Source of the DNA: Tetrastigma voinierianum
Lineage: Eukaryota > Streptophyta > Magnoliopsida > Vitales > Vitaceae
NCBI GenBank assembly: GCA_016808115.1
Contig: JAEQBH010001144.1
Location: 186,001 to 250,000 of the forward strand
Reading direction: 5' to 3'
Length of the DNA: 64,000 bases
This document shows positions 23,480 to 36,149 of the stretch, one piece after another; position 1 is the stretch's first letter; each line of letters starts with the position of its first letter. The position numbers were made by a program, and so were the translations under genes. The notes under the pieces were generated by a model, which was given only the letters and a program-made list of their open reading frames with translations, made no database searches and had not been told where the DNA came from.

Positions 23480-25550
23480 CCTTCATTCCTTAAACAAGAC
23501 GGATAGGGCCCGCGCATCGTGTCCTCGCGCTCCCGCGGACTCCTCCATCCGTCATAGTGCTCACACTCATCATCACTGAAATTTCAGCGGTTCGTGGCGC
23601 TCGGGAAAACATCACGCCCTTAAAAATACACATACCGGGTCCCCCCTCAAAGGTCCCATCGCTGGTCAACCTCGGATCGTCCCAATCCACCACATGAGTC
23701 GATCCGGAGTATTTCTGGAGCATGCATGGAGAAGTGAAACACCGTGGGACACTGACATGCCGGGCGGTAATGCTAACCCAGACACAACGGTGCCTACCCT
23801 CCCTCGCAGAAGTTCGAAGGTCCACAATGAACCCTGATGAGTCTTTCACGTCATTTAACCCACACTCCCCCAAAGAATACCTTCAAGAAGACGTGATCCC
23901 CAACCTTGAACTCTAAGGGTCGACGTCGCACATCTGCATAGATCTTCTTCCAGCTCTGAGCCGTGAGAATACATTGTCATATCAAGCTCACCTTCTCTAG
24001 ATGCTGCCTCTAAACGATCGACCAAAGTGGATGAAGCTCTCCCACCCTGGCCCAACATAACGCTGACGGCATCTGCATGGCCTCCCATTCAATGCCTCAC
24101 GGTGCCACATCCTCCGATACCGCTTCTCACAATGCGGGCCAAGCGGTAAAAAGGACCTCACCATGGGCAAAATGCCCTCCCAACTACCCTTATGTGATCT
24201 AGACCATGCCTCGTAGCATGTCCTCATCAATTTATAGTCCCTGACTCGACTCATCCGTCTGAGGTGAACTGCTGTACCATAGTCATCCCAAAAGCCCGGT
24301 TAGTTCTTTAGAAACTTTTCCAAGAAAAACAGTAAACTTCTGATCTCTTATCCACACTATGGATACTGGTACCCACGTAGAGTCTTAATTCATCTCCCTC
24401 AATGTATAACCTGCTATAATCTTCTCCAAGGCGAAGGTCATCCGCACACGAAAATGTGCCTACTTCGTGAGCCATCCACTATCAACACCCATACCAGGCG
24501 CTTGGCAAGCTTCACGATCCACCATGGCGCGCCACATCGCAAGTCCACGTGGACGTGTTCCCACTTCCACTCAGCCACCTTCAATGGCTAAAGTAGCCCT
24601 GCTAGCTTCTGGTGCTCAACCTTTGACTCCGCCATATAGACATCGTGAGCAATAAAGTCCCCACGTGTCTCTTCATCCACCCAATATCAGTATCAAGATC
24701 CCGTACATTTTGGTGCCACCCCGTGGATTATCGCAAATCGAGCAATGCAGTCCCCTGAATCCTCTCAAATTCCTTGTCAACTGGGAACCACTACCCGTGC
24801 ATCTCATATCAAGACTACCATTCATGATCCGCCCACTCGTCACCAGACTGACTGCATTTTGGCCCCCTCGATGGACTGGTCTTCAAGGCTCTATTAAATT
24901 CATTTTGTCTGCCAACAGAGACAGCCACTAAACTCTTGGGAGCAGCCCTCAGTCTGCCGTTGCCAGTACCCCAAATCACGACAGCTCGAGCACCGCCAGC
25001 ACTCCCAAGAAAGCTGGCACAGCTAACGCGCTCCTCGTGGATCCTGACCGAGGATCCACCACCACATTCAAGCCTTTGACCCGGATGGTAACGCAAAGTG
25101 AAGTCACAACTCCTCTAAAAACTCCATCCATCCGACGGCTCTATACGAGGTCCCGCTGCGGTGAAAATATACCCGTGACTTTTATGTCTGAGTACACTCA
25201 AACTCCCCACAGTGTGCCTAACCAAGGCGAAGACCAAGTTTTCGCCGCCAACCCCATGTCGTGGGGTAATTGCAGACATCTCACCTACCAACCATGCAAG
25301 CCACATTACCCTCCTGACCGCATCAAAAAACATCCCAATCCGGCCCCCCAGGCACGTACAATACACCGGTGGTACCCCCTGTCCTCGTCCGGACTATCAA
25401 GATGGGAGTCAAGGTCTCCTCTCAACCTCCCGTGGAATGCCTTCCATCGGGTCGTATCCTAATCAAATCTGACTCTTCCTGGGCCACGTCAACCTAGTCA
25501 CAAAGCGCGGTCTGAGAAATCCTCAATGACTTCCACGCCCTTCACCAGCC
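23480..25550 (-). pseudogene. TE5 integrase and RNase H remnant
   Basis: The minus-strand frame 23,490-23,873 carries an HVSVPRCF... word and HVVDWDDP...GTFEGGP, matching the tail of Tekay/Del integrase ('VFHVSMLRKY', 'HVVDWGE', 'ETFEEGP'). Further along the same strand (24,000-24,250) words such as GRPCRCRQRYVGPGW match 'YGRRCRTPLCW-E-GE'. From 24,800 to 25,550 an RNase H-like tail is suspected but only weakly supported. Many frame changes occur. Confidence 0.65.
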
Positions 25551-25559
25551 AATCCAAGA

Positions 25560-26430
25560 AACTACGTACCTAAGACCGACTTCGCCTCCTCATCAACGCC
25601 GACCTTCTTTGGTCGACCGACACTTTGATATCGCCACCACGTGTCCCAAAAAAATCTCACCCTCGCAGTTTAACCCGCACTAGAATAAACTGGGCGCACA
25701 AATGCCGGATGGTATCTCAACAATAAAACTATCCTCAAGCGATGTACCTTCATATGCTCCCACTTCCAGACCGGGAGTGCATCAAGATGTCATCCACGAA
25801 GACCACGACAAACTAACAAATAGGGTTATGCATAGATCCAAGCAAATGCCGTTAGTATTGAGTCAACCAAAGGGATCATTTAAACTCAAAAGCCCAGACG
25901 CAAAAGCCCAAATTTGCCTAGTGATATCTATATCCCTAACCCCCTAAATCGTGGTAACTAGTGCTAAGGTCTATCTTGGGAGTTGTGTGACTCGCGCCTT
26001 CCCTCTCAACACTGGAACAAATCGTCATCCGCAATGGGTACCAATTTGATCGTGTGAACCCCGTTTCATAACTGGTTTCTGCAATCACGTACAGCCAGCA
26101 CTCCTCATTCTTCTTCTTGCAAATAGGAACCGAGCGCCCCATGGTGAAGTGCTCGATCTAGAACCTTTAGTCAGTATCTTGCTAGCTTGACTCGTAGTTC
26201 CCCAGAATTAACCTAAGGCTGAACCTTGTATAAGCAGTCATGAGATGGGGCGATACCGGGGAACTCGACAATTAAAGTCGTCCTCCCCACGCCACCCTCC
26301 GTGGAGGTGGGCCCGTAGCTCATCCGAAAAACATCCACATACCGCATAGCTACTACTCGCGTGGATCTGAGCCCGTTCTCCTCGTCCTCCGTGTAAGGCC
26401 TCGCTAGCCAACCCGCTAACCGGCCCCGAC
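25560..26430 (-). pseudogene. TE5 reverse transcriptase remnant
   Basis: On the minus strand, 26,213-26,434 contains the RT entry block: DVFRMSYGP, then EFPGIAPS, corresponding to 'DVFPDELPG' and 'DLVPGTAPIS'. The next part (25,936-26,142) has a VPICKKKNEE word (family 'PVLFVKKKDG'), then KIDLSTSYHDLG, the RT 'KIDLRSGYHQ' motif. Near 25,600-25,700 an FLGHVV word marks the RT/RNase H join. The catalytic DD box could not be read cleanly. Frames shift repeatedly. Confidence 0.75.
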
Positions 26431-27440
26431 ACACTGACTCATATATACTATTCGGGTAAAAATATCATGCTTGGTTCTCCTTAAAATATCACACAGGGTA
26501 CCATCCCTTGCGGTAAGCAGAACCCTCCTACTTTTCACCCTGATAACGACCCCTGTAGTTATTGAACATTTTCTCCCATCCATCCCTCCCCAGGATGCCC
26601 GAACCTCCCGATGTCCATGTTCCTCAAACTAGCACTGCGGGAGTGAGTCCTCGAGATCTCCAAACAAGAACCTCTGTGGCATACATCATCCTTATTCCCA
26701 CTCTAACCCTGGAGAACCAATGCATAAAGGCTCCTTCAAGGTCTCAACCCTCTCACCCAACCTCCTCTCTCTATGGTCAGGGTTAACCCAACATGGAACC
26801 ACAACTGTAGGCTAAGTCCCGCCAACTCGACCGAATGGACAACCAAATTCCTCTCAAACTCTCCAATCCTCAAGCTCAGGCCATCATGAATCACCGTAGA
26901 ATCCAAGCCAACTCGCAATCCAGCCCAAACAGTCCACCACCGCCATCACTCCTCGTCACAGGAACCTGAGCCTACACTCAGCCTCTCGCTGGAAACTTGG
27001 CCCGCAAGCAACGCCCCTCAAACTCCGCCCATGTCATAACCCTAAGCCCCTAAGTCCCAGCCCATCTCCACCATACCTCGCCCGCCTCTAGCTCGAACAC
27101 AACCCGATCCTAGTCGTAGAACACCGGAGGTGATCCCGCCCATAGCCTCGCATTTCGATCCGCAAACCAATGGTCTCGCCACCACCCAAGCCCCTCCCTC
27201 GTGAATGCTCCGGGAGGGTGGTGCGCCCTAAATCTCCTCGAGGTTACCTCTGGCCCCCGGCCACCGCTATGCTAGCTCGTGTAATAGCGTGTTCGTGAAC
27301 ACCTACACCAAAGAAAGGCCCGATCAAATTCCGCGGTCATCAAATGTCGGGTGGTGCCTCGACCGCACCTGGACGTCCCATACGCCCTCGTCCCCGCCTA
27401 GCCATCATCACGCCAATGCACGATCAATTTCAATTCGGGA
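26431..27440 (-). pseudogene. TE5 gag and protease region remnant
   Basis: By position this is gag-protease. An arginine/glycine-rich minus-strand start at about 27,410-27,440 (ARRGRGRMGRPG) resembles the N-terminus of Tekay/Del gag. The remainder to 26,431 has no motif I can defend; neither the zinc knuckle nor the protease aspartate was identified. Confidence 0.45.
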
Positions 27441-28649
27441 TCTCCAAGGTATAAACACCGCTCGGTGACAATTCTTCATATACATAATCGCATATATATA
27501 TCAAGTCCCAGCATTTATAAGCAATGCAAGACAATCATTTCATTTTAAATATTGTTCTCAACAAAATTTTATTTTCGAAAATTTCATTTTTGAACATTTT
27601 ATTTTTCAAAATACTTAAGAGCTTACTTAGGTTGATTTTATTTTATTTTTTATTTAATTTAATAAAAACAAATTTCTGAATATATATATATATGAGAGAG
27701 AGAGAGATTTAAGAAATAATGTTCATTAATCCTGAGTTCAATAAACAATGTCCAAAAATCCGACTACCAAAAAACACCGAGTCAAACCGGCTAAACAGGC
27801 TGAAAACTGAGTGCACTACCCGTCGGCCTTAGCAAATACGCCTTCAGCCGTGCGCGCCCCGAGCGCCCCAGCCCGTCTCGGCTGGGAGCTCTACGTCATG
27901 GCTTCAAGGCTTCCGCGCAGACGCCTCAAGGCACTCAAGGCTCGCGACTCCCGTGTTTCAGACGCCCGCGCCTGACGCGATCTAAGTTTCATATCAGACG
28001 CCTACGCTTCATCGCCTTACGCCGTCAGCCACACGCCCTGAAGGCGGCTCGCGGTCATGACGAATGCTTTATGGCCAGGCCACGCGAGCTCACGCCGGCA
28101 ACCAATGCAGATTAAATGAGGTGAACTCCATTTGTGCTCTCGGCCCAAAATTTGTTTATTTTCCTTAGTTTCACCCATCGGAAAGAACTTTAAAATATTT
28201 ATACATATTTTTTTTCTCATTTTCCATACTCAAATAAAATTTTTAGAGTAAAATTTGGTTTTCCTCTCGATTTTCTTCAACTAGAAAATTATTTTTCATC
28301 ACCTAATAGGCCAAATAGCCTTATAAAATTTATTCTTTCTCATTTTTGTTCCTAGCTTTGCAATTTTCACCGTAAAATTTTCCAAAACTTTCCACTAAAT
28401 TGAAAAGGTCTTTTCTAAGCACACAACATATTCACATGTGTTAACATATACATGGTATACATACACTAATATCAAACACTCACACAACATTCATCAATTC
28501 ACACAAAAACACACAAAACACAAATGTAGTGGTCCTATATTCCAGATTTCCTAGGTAATCTCACACCACACCCGATGACGAATCCACACCTGTTAGTGCA
28601 TGACAATTTAACCCGAGTCTCTTGTACAGGTATTCAGATACCAAAGCTC
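27441..28649 (-). other. TE5 leader with primer binding site (28,629-28,643)
   Basis: The minus strand reads TGGTATCTGAATACC near the LTR, a worn form of TGGTATCAGAGC (tRNA-Met type). The leader contains a short compound microsatellite, (TA)n then (GA)n, at about 27,680-27,709, and a GC-rich stretch at 27,830-28,110. No gene is seen. Confidence 0.65.
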
Positions 28650-30603
28650 TTTACACCAAGTTGACGACGCCCAACACGTGGAATCTGCTACACACCCCGT
28701 CAACTCGCCACGAATATCATGTCGGGGTAATCCTGAAGATTTTCATGAAATCAGTCTCTTTACTGATTTCACCAAAAACACAACCCTGATAACCCGTCTC
28801 AAAACAGTCCGGCTTATACGCTTTCTTGAGTGATTTTAAACGGCCACTGGGCCCCTATGTACCAATACTTCAATATACATGCCAACTAGGAATCCAACTA
28901 TATATAACCAAATAGCGCGTTGGAGTTAATACAAAGCTACCTGATCACAACACATATTAATCTCAAAAGTTCAAGATATGTATAACAAAGCCACAACCGC
29001 TTTCTTCTAACTTTCGTTCCTAGGATGCAGCCGTCCCACCCTCGTACCGGTAGTCAATATCCCTCTACAAGGGAGCTTAATGTCAGGGAATCGCCCGCGG
29101 TCACCACCACCGCAAAAGCGAATGTTCCGAATGGAAAACACACCATTCAAGCAAATGTATGATCCACTTGAATGTCTACATGACCATCCCCATCCTTGAG
29201 TCCTCGCCTGACGCTCCATCACACCTCCCAAGCCCTTTATGAAATTTCCTATTATTTTGAGCTGTCATGACAACCCGCGGCTATACATCAATCGGGGCCA
29301 CCCCAATAAGATTGATATATTATTTCCGTTTTCAGGATTCATCTCGATGACATCGTAAATTGGGGCCTCCCGGGACCACGATGTGATTCCACTGACCACC
29401 TCATACCACACATTTCAGACAAACCTCCGAACGCCTGCACTTGCCTCATGCACTCCACCCTATAGTCCTAGGGTGTTCTAATGCAGATATGAGCAATGCA
29501 TGCCAATTCCAATACAGCTCAAATTCATTGCAAAGATATAAACATGACATTTGATGCACGACCACACAACTTATGTCATAATTTAACAATCTGGGTTATA
29601 TCAAAATAGTTTCAATGGGGTTTAATGATCAAACAATTAGAAAGCAATTTAATTTGGAATCATCACCAAACACATATGAGAGCTACCACAAAAAATATAT
29701 TTTTAGAATGCTTGGGGAATAAAGAAACCCCTGCCATTATTCCCCACGATTTCAACGTCGCTATCTCTACCAATTTTTAACTGTTACTCGGCTCTCAATA
29801 TTTCCAAACTTAGGGAAAAACCCATCAGCCATGCGTGGATGGACGGTCAATGATTCCAAAATTCCATTAATTCGTCCCGCTGCTGGGATTCATCAAAGTG
29901 CCTCTGAATTCGCTTTTCACCAAATGATTTAAAGTGCTAAACGTAATAAAAACGCAGGTGAGAGAACCCTACCTCCTGATGCCATCGCAACCTGGCAGTC
30001 CCCAGAACCCACTTCTTTAGCTCCTTCCACAGAGAAGTGCCAAGCCTTCCCTTCTTATCCCCGAAGACCGCCACGGCCTTATTTGAATGAAATATAGAGA
30101 GAGAAGTCGGTAACTTTCAAACCATCAACATGCCACCGTGAGCTTCCAAGTCAAATCTTTTTTTCTTTTGCTTCTTTTGAATTTGAGAAGACAAGGCATG
30201 TACACTATTTTGTCTTCTATTGACTTAAACAAATCCCAAAATGCCTATTATGTCCCTTCATTTCCCGCTGATATCTATCATAAATTTCTTCTTAGTCGCC
30301 CATTTTCACATTTCTTACCATATTAGTTATGGCACATGAGTAATATTTTATATATGTATTTTCGGTCCTATTCAAAATCGTTTCATGCAGACCGACTCAT
30401 AATGCTCGAACGGTAAATTCTACCTATCTCTAATTTTAATGCAAATCTTACATGCTAGTTAGATTTTGCAAGATGATCTGGGTGCAATCCGCTTCATCAT
30501 CCGAGTTCTAAAATAAGCATGGATTTTTAACCGAATTATAATTTCAGAATCGAAATTACGATTTTGCCATTTTTCCGTAGAATTGAATTTTCTCTGGGTA
30601 TTA
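28650..30603 (-). repeat. TE5 5' LTR (1.95 kb)
   Basis: Partner of 21,359-23,354. The outer end near 30,603 is set by loss of similarity after AATTTTCTCTGGGTATTA; the PBS-side end is approximate. Confidence 0.8.
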
Positions 30604-31599
30604 TGTGAGATCCTGCACCTAAAGAACAGCAGAGCCACCAGGGGGCTCTCAGCTCTAGAACCCAATGCAAGGCCAGATTCAATGAAGGATCATTCACCCA
30701 CCGGTGGATGGCACTCACGATCATTCCCTCCCGAGGATGTGGAAGTGAGACCTACCAGGCCCCCGCCCGAATTTTCTCGGGTATGGAAAACGAAAATCCA
30801 TACACACACATATATTCTGGATTTCAAGAGGTTTTGTACCACTAAGGAGGCATTTGTTATGGACTTTGCTCAAGTCATGCTTTCCTCGACCAAAGATTGC
30901 CAAAATTGGGTTAACTCATCATAGCGCAAGGACCATCAAAAACTCGGACCAGCCGCAAAGAGACTCAAGAAGTTCTTCAAAGGCCCATAAGACTAAATAA
31001 TCCCAGAGTAAAGATCTACACCTCGTAGCTCATAACAAGTGAGATTTTATCAATGTCGAAAGTATCTAGAGACCATCAATGCACGCCTCACCACGGCTTC
31101 TCTTGATACATGGATTCTGGAAGTGAACCATTTCTAATGATTAAATGTCCTCTCCATGAAAACAACTATTGAACCATGTGAAGGACTTCCTCACCGTAAA
31201 TCCAGATAGAAAGCTACCATGGATTTCAACAAAGTGGTTGCCGAGACCTCCAAAAGCTTTGGGATGAACCAAACTGTGGAAACCGACAGACATAGGCCCC
31301 AAGTGGAACCAAAAGTAAAAAGTGTTTTTCACTGTAGCAGGAAATGAAAATGAAATCCAAGCATATCTTCTTTGACTCCTAGAAGATTGAAGAGCTAGTA
31401 GAATTGTGAACAAGATAAATACAAAAGAATCGAATTCAGTCAGACTTCTCCAACTCAGCGACCGCTTAATTCACTAGTCATCAAGGAGATCAACCAATCG
31501 CTTCCTCACTGGGAGGTTTGATGCAAGAGCAAGGCAGGTGTTATCAATGTAGGCACCCAATAAGTGCTCCATATGGAATATCTACATCCAATGAGGAAA
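30604..31599 (+). other. TE4 segment between TE5 and TE6: presumed leader/gag, unreadable
   Basis: About 1 kb that by position should be Athila leader and N-terminal gag of TE4. No frame gives a gag motif I can name. The frame 30,583-30,924 (113 residues) begins in the TE5 LTR, so it is not a gene. Near 31,500-31,600 a cysteine-containing word (CYQCRHP / NKCSI) stands where a gag knuckle could be, and the NHPNLSW word that follows the knuckle in Athila gag lies on the other side of TE6. Confidence 0.4.
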
Positions 31600-32106
31600 T
31601 GATTCGGGTACAAAGTGTAGGCTTCGAGCTAAAATCAACAAAATTTATAGGTTACACCTGTTTCTACCACGCTGTAGTCAAGCTACCCAAAGAGTGGTCT
31701 AGCTAATGGCATTCGCTGAATTGTGCTGAAGAGCCATAGTAAACTCCGCGTGAAATTTTGCAGCTAGCTTTAAATTTTCACAGTTTTAGTTAAAATTTCG
31801 TGTGGGTTCTCGCCTTTCGACTGGGCTCCACCCACCAATTCTTCACTGCCTCAGAGCTTCATCGATTCTGGCCTGGTCGATGGATCGAGACCTGAATTCC
31901 AACTCATGATTCATCCTTTGTATTGAGATTGAACCCCAAGATAATGGGGCCCACAAACAGAAACTAAAATACCCCTAGTAATGAAGACAGGTTACTAAGA
32001 AGACTGTGGAACACTCAATTGGTATAAATGACACATGTGATTAATGCAAAAGCACCTCAAAACCCATCTAATATAGGTTCAAAATTGAACTTTTGGGCAC
32101 TAATCA
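31600..32106 (-). repeat. TE6 3' LTR (507 bp)
   Basis: It aligns with 38,424-38,924: TCGAGCTAAAATCAACAAAA, ATGATTCATCC-TTGTATTGAG, AAACC-ATCTAATATAGG and TTTTGGGCAC. The ends are TGATTAGTGCCC (minus-strand start at 32,106) and a TGATTCG edge at 31,600. Confidence 0.9.
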
Positions 32107-33400
32107 GCCACCCCCCAACCTAAACTTGCTAGTCCCTTAGCAAATGCAAACTAAAAAAATGAGATGCATGGTGATTTTCAAAAGGTTAAGTTATTCAAAA
32201 GCAGCTTATATAAAATATATAATTAATACCTTTAAACCTAAAAATTGACATCAAAGTTTTGAAAACCGATAATGAAGAATTAGTCCATACATAAACCACT
32301 TTCAGTCAAAATGTTCCGCCGATTCTCGCCTGGAATTTCCACCTAAGTCTACTTTGGTTTTGGTAAACTTATTGCTTTTATTTAAATTGCAAAATTTGTT
32401 CTCTCCCCAACCTATCACCGACATGGCCTTAAGTCAAGCAGAACAACCCAGATACTGGTTAGTTACACTATTCTTCTTTATTCATCTACACATCTAGGTG
32501 CAATGCCAAACCACTCGTAAAGTCCTGTAATCAGGGGTCCAATCGTGATGACTCTTCCCAACCAATTAAGGCTTAGGCATCAAGCCAAAAGGACTGTTTG
32601 ACCAATTAACTCTAAAGGTTTCACCCCTACCCGAATGGACTTCGAAAATTAAGCACCCACAAGTCATTAAACCACCCATCTCACCATGTAACTTAACACT
32701 AAATCATTTAATTCCCAAACCAATTAAGGCTTTAGTGGCATCTAAGCTCAAAGGCTTTCGCCATATACCCCCCGCACCCGTGCTCTAGTTTCAAGGCAAA
32801 CTGACTTGGTCAAAGTCTTTTTTCTTTCTTTCTTTCTTCTTTTTCTTTTTCTTTTTGCTTTCTTTCTTTTCTTTCTTTTGAAGACAATATTGGTTCCTCA
32901 AGTATGGGTGTCACACTAATAGTCGCTGCAACATGCTTAAGCGTCACATAAAAGTGAGGAGGCTGTAAATGCAAATTCACAAAAGTTCTATTGAAATAAT
33001 CTGAGGCAAAGGTGTGAATTTAGCATGAAAGGGAGAAATTTCAAGTTGAGCATGCTGGAACAGTAAGTGACCAAAAAAATTTGTTTCAAGCATGGAATTT
33101 GTTCTAAATACAAAGCAGTATACAAATAAAGGCTTCATAATTTCCAACATAAAGCAATTCAATCGTGTTCATCAGAAAGTAATCCAATGTTCATTTGAAA
33201 AAGAAAAACATTTTACACATGGTAAAGGCAATGTAAAACATGTATATGTACAAAAAGTCGTATATATATAAACTCATTTTTTGATATAGCAGCATAATAC
33301 ATGAATATCAAGCTAAATTAAGTATCACCGCCTTACTATGGCTAATATTACATAAACTTCGTAAACAAAATTAAGAGGGTGTGATAAAAGCCGGTAACTA
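32107..33400 (-). other. TE6 PPT (32,107-32,122) and 3' non-coding region
   Basis: The PPT is the C6 run in GCCACCCCCCAACC as seen on the plus strand. Beyond it lies AT-rich non-coding DNA with a pyrimidine tract at 32,817-32,880 (purine-rich on the element strand). The TE4 3' region has a comparable A/G-rich patch. No gene is seen. Confidence 0.65.
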
Positions 33401-34930
33401 AACAAAATCATAAAGAAACCCAACCACCTCACCGCCGTGGTGGTGGTAGGCTCGTAAAAACCGCTTTTGGCCAGCCCCGTAACATCCATCAGCCGTATCG
33501 CCAAGTGCCTCGCCGACCAAAGAACATGAGAAGACCCAGGGGCCTCATACTGTAGTCATGGAATGGTAATCAAAGCCAACCTCCGCATCCCGGTCAGCTC
33601 TGCGGTAGTCGCTATGGTGAGCAGATGGTATCTCATCACACCACCATCCTCCCCGAGCTAAAGACGGGTGTACCCCAAGGAATGGTGCACCCACAAAGAT
33701 ACCCATGCCCGTACCTACAGCCCCAGCCCCACATGTCCCAGCAAAGAGTGAACTGAGTCCTGAGTCAAGGCCCTCCAGTGTCCTCCCAGCCTAAACATAA
33801 CATCCATGTGGTGGTCCCCTTGTTTCCAACCCATGCCTCCTGTCCCTCTGTAATTTATGAAAGAGACTCGCATACATCAACTCGCTTTATTAACATTTAA
33901 TTGTAAGTGGGCATTCATCTCATCTCTAGCCTGCCTCCCGAACTTGGCGTCAGAGAACATAACATGAGGTACAGATGGCAATGGAAGGCCCCCCTGCCGT
34001 GCCGTCCCTCCTCATGGACCTTCCCTCGAACCGGCAATGGGAGGCCAATGTCACACCACTGTAGGGGTCTAAACTTAAAATCCCCCAAGATCCCAGAAGC
34101 TTTTCTCCTCAGATTTGCTCCCCTCCTCTCTGATGACATGGTTTGCCGCAGAGGGAATAGGGCTCGGGCGAATGTGGTCACATCCGGCACAGACCGTATG
34201 TGAGCTTCGCGCCTTCAGAGAATATCGGACCAAACAGTGAAAGCCCCCCGCCGCCCACCATCTCGTGAGGCTGTGGGCCCACCCCCATCAATTACGCGCG
34301 GGCGTGAGCGCGCCAGCCCAGCGCTGAAATCGGATGCTCGGAAAGATGCACCGGGAGATTTGTCACACCAACTAAGCTCATGTGGATCGCCTCCTGACGC
34401 CATGGAGCGTGGCAGAACCGTAACACCACTCTCCTGATAATACTCCTGAAATGCGAAAGGTAGGAGGAATACTCCCTCATCAACCCCATAGGACTCAGAT
34501 CTAGGCTCGCAAATTTCAAACACGGACTTCATAATATGACTCGATGAACTCATGAGCTCACGCATTGTATCTGAATGGTTCCCATTTAATAGTGAAAATA
34601 CCTCCAAAATCCTCGAAAGCAAAACCGCATGAAAGCCTTCACGCACGACGCGACTGCTGTGACTTTCGGCCATGCATCGTAGAGGATGATGACTCGTCAG
34701 TCTGTGCGGGTCTCGCTGAGGGCCGGGCCTCCAACCCCTCCTCCGGGAGGTATGCCAGTGATGGGGCACGGGGTCCCATCCACCGATAACGCCCATCCCG
34801 AGGCCTCCGACACGCCCCGGATCATGGTACATCGAGTCTGCATCCAGTTTCGGCCAAACGCCTTCATGATCTGATCCCATCAATAACAAGATTGACCCAT
34901 CTATAATCAACCATATCTGATGCACCAAAG
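33401..34930 (-). other. TE6 GC-rich internal region with the window's longest open frame
   Basis: A GC-richer stretch that holds a 237-residue minus-strand frame (34,215-34,928). I do not recognise it. It has a hydrophobic N-terminal patch (WLIIDGSILLLMG) and no domain motif. Overlapping minus frames are also fairly open, so the openness may be compositional. By position it would correspond to the extra post-pol ORF of Athila elements, but it shows none of the words seen in the TE3 counterpart. Confidence 0.4.
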
Positions 34931-36149
34931 AAACGTGAGGTGTTTTACCTTCCCTAAATATAACCAGAGATCTTTAACAATCCAGAAGTTTCGCATCATC
35001 TTCCGTTATCCAGTCCAAACATCGAGGTGGTATTCGCTCGACCAACGCAAAGTCGATGAACCATCACCCGCCGGCGGAACGGCGTCAACCGATACTTCGC
35101 GCGGAACCCGCGGCGGCATCAGTCGGTACAACGGTTCCAATATCAGCGCGCGCCAAGAGGCTCGATCGGTATCACAGATCAAACGCGAAGCGACCCCGGC
35201 GGAGTTACGTCGTACCAAACCGGTCGCATACGGTAAGGCTCCGCAAACAGCAAGAATGGTGGTCTGCCAATAGTCTCTTGACACGGTCCCAAGCAGAGTC
35301 TGACATCCTTATACTCTATAGTGGTAACTGAACATTTGTGTCTTATATAGAAGAATTTTAATATATTTCTCAGATCCTCTCTCAGTTTAATATAAGTCAC
35401 TCAATCCAATACTCCTCCTCTCTTAGGTACTCTTATACCTGATAATGGTCTCCATCCCATCTGACTCTCCAACCACATATTCAAAATTATTCAATATCGC
35501 GAATGAACATCACCCGTCGATCTATTACATCCAAACAATACAACTGAGCCACCGCAACGAGAACCGCGCCGTGGCTTCGGAACGTAATCAACATCAACGA
35601 TCAACCGGTTGGAACAACGCGAACGGCAATTCGAGCTCGAACCCAACCGCTGATTCAACGCTCAGCAGGGCGGTCGGCGAGAACGAACTCCAACTTCACG
35701 GATTAGCTCGGCCCCCGTTGGCTTCCCGGCGACCAATTTGCTGGAGCGTCTTGGTCATGTCGTAACGATCCATCGTTCACGGAAGCCGTGGTACACCGCA
35801 TCATTTCGTTTGATCGCTCAGATACTCATATTTAGCTTCCATATGATCTTCGATCGGTCTTGAGTCATCTCTGATCCAACGATTTACAACCGTATGTTTG
35901 AAACACAGTCAATGAATACAATCGAATCCGGCACTACAATACAAATAACGGTCACGATTCCATCGTGAAAACGATTATCACCCGCGGCGCCGGCGGAACT
36001 TCGTAATATTGATTCAAAATGTTGATCATCGCTCAAATCCATTGAAAACAAAACGCATCCCACCTGCAGATAATCCAAACCATTTCTGCCAATGATATCC
36101 CAACTATAACCCTCAGATCTCACCCACTTCCATTTCTTCATCGAGCATG
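34931..36149. other. Unassigned GC-rich block inside TE6
   Basis: Between the broken protease and the 34-kb frame. It is rich in CGCCGGCGG, CGCGCG and ACCGGT-like words at 35,050-35,240, 35,560-35,720 and 35,960-36,000. Between these is an AT-richer centre holding a TATATAG word at 35,344-35,350. It resembles neither Athila pol nor the other LTRs here. It could be a separate insertion such as a solo LTR. No ends or target duplication were found. Confidence 0.4.

Larger units (their letters stand above)
21359..30603 (-). mobile_element. TE5: Tekay/Del-type LTR retrotransposon inside TE4
   Basis: It reads right to left. 3' LTR 21,359-23,354, PPT next to TGTAAGACAG, pol (integrase, RT) at about 23,480-26,430, gag at about 26,430-27,440, leader, a PBS with TGGTATC (28,629-28,643), and 5' LTR from about 28,650 to 30,603. 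The LTRs are about 2.0 kb each. All domains are decayed. No clear target duplication was found at the outer edges. Confidence 0.8.

Noticed and set aside
30583..30924. 113-residue frame as a gene
   Set aside because: It starts inside the TE5 LTR and crosses its edge; no motif is present.
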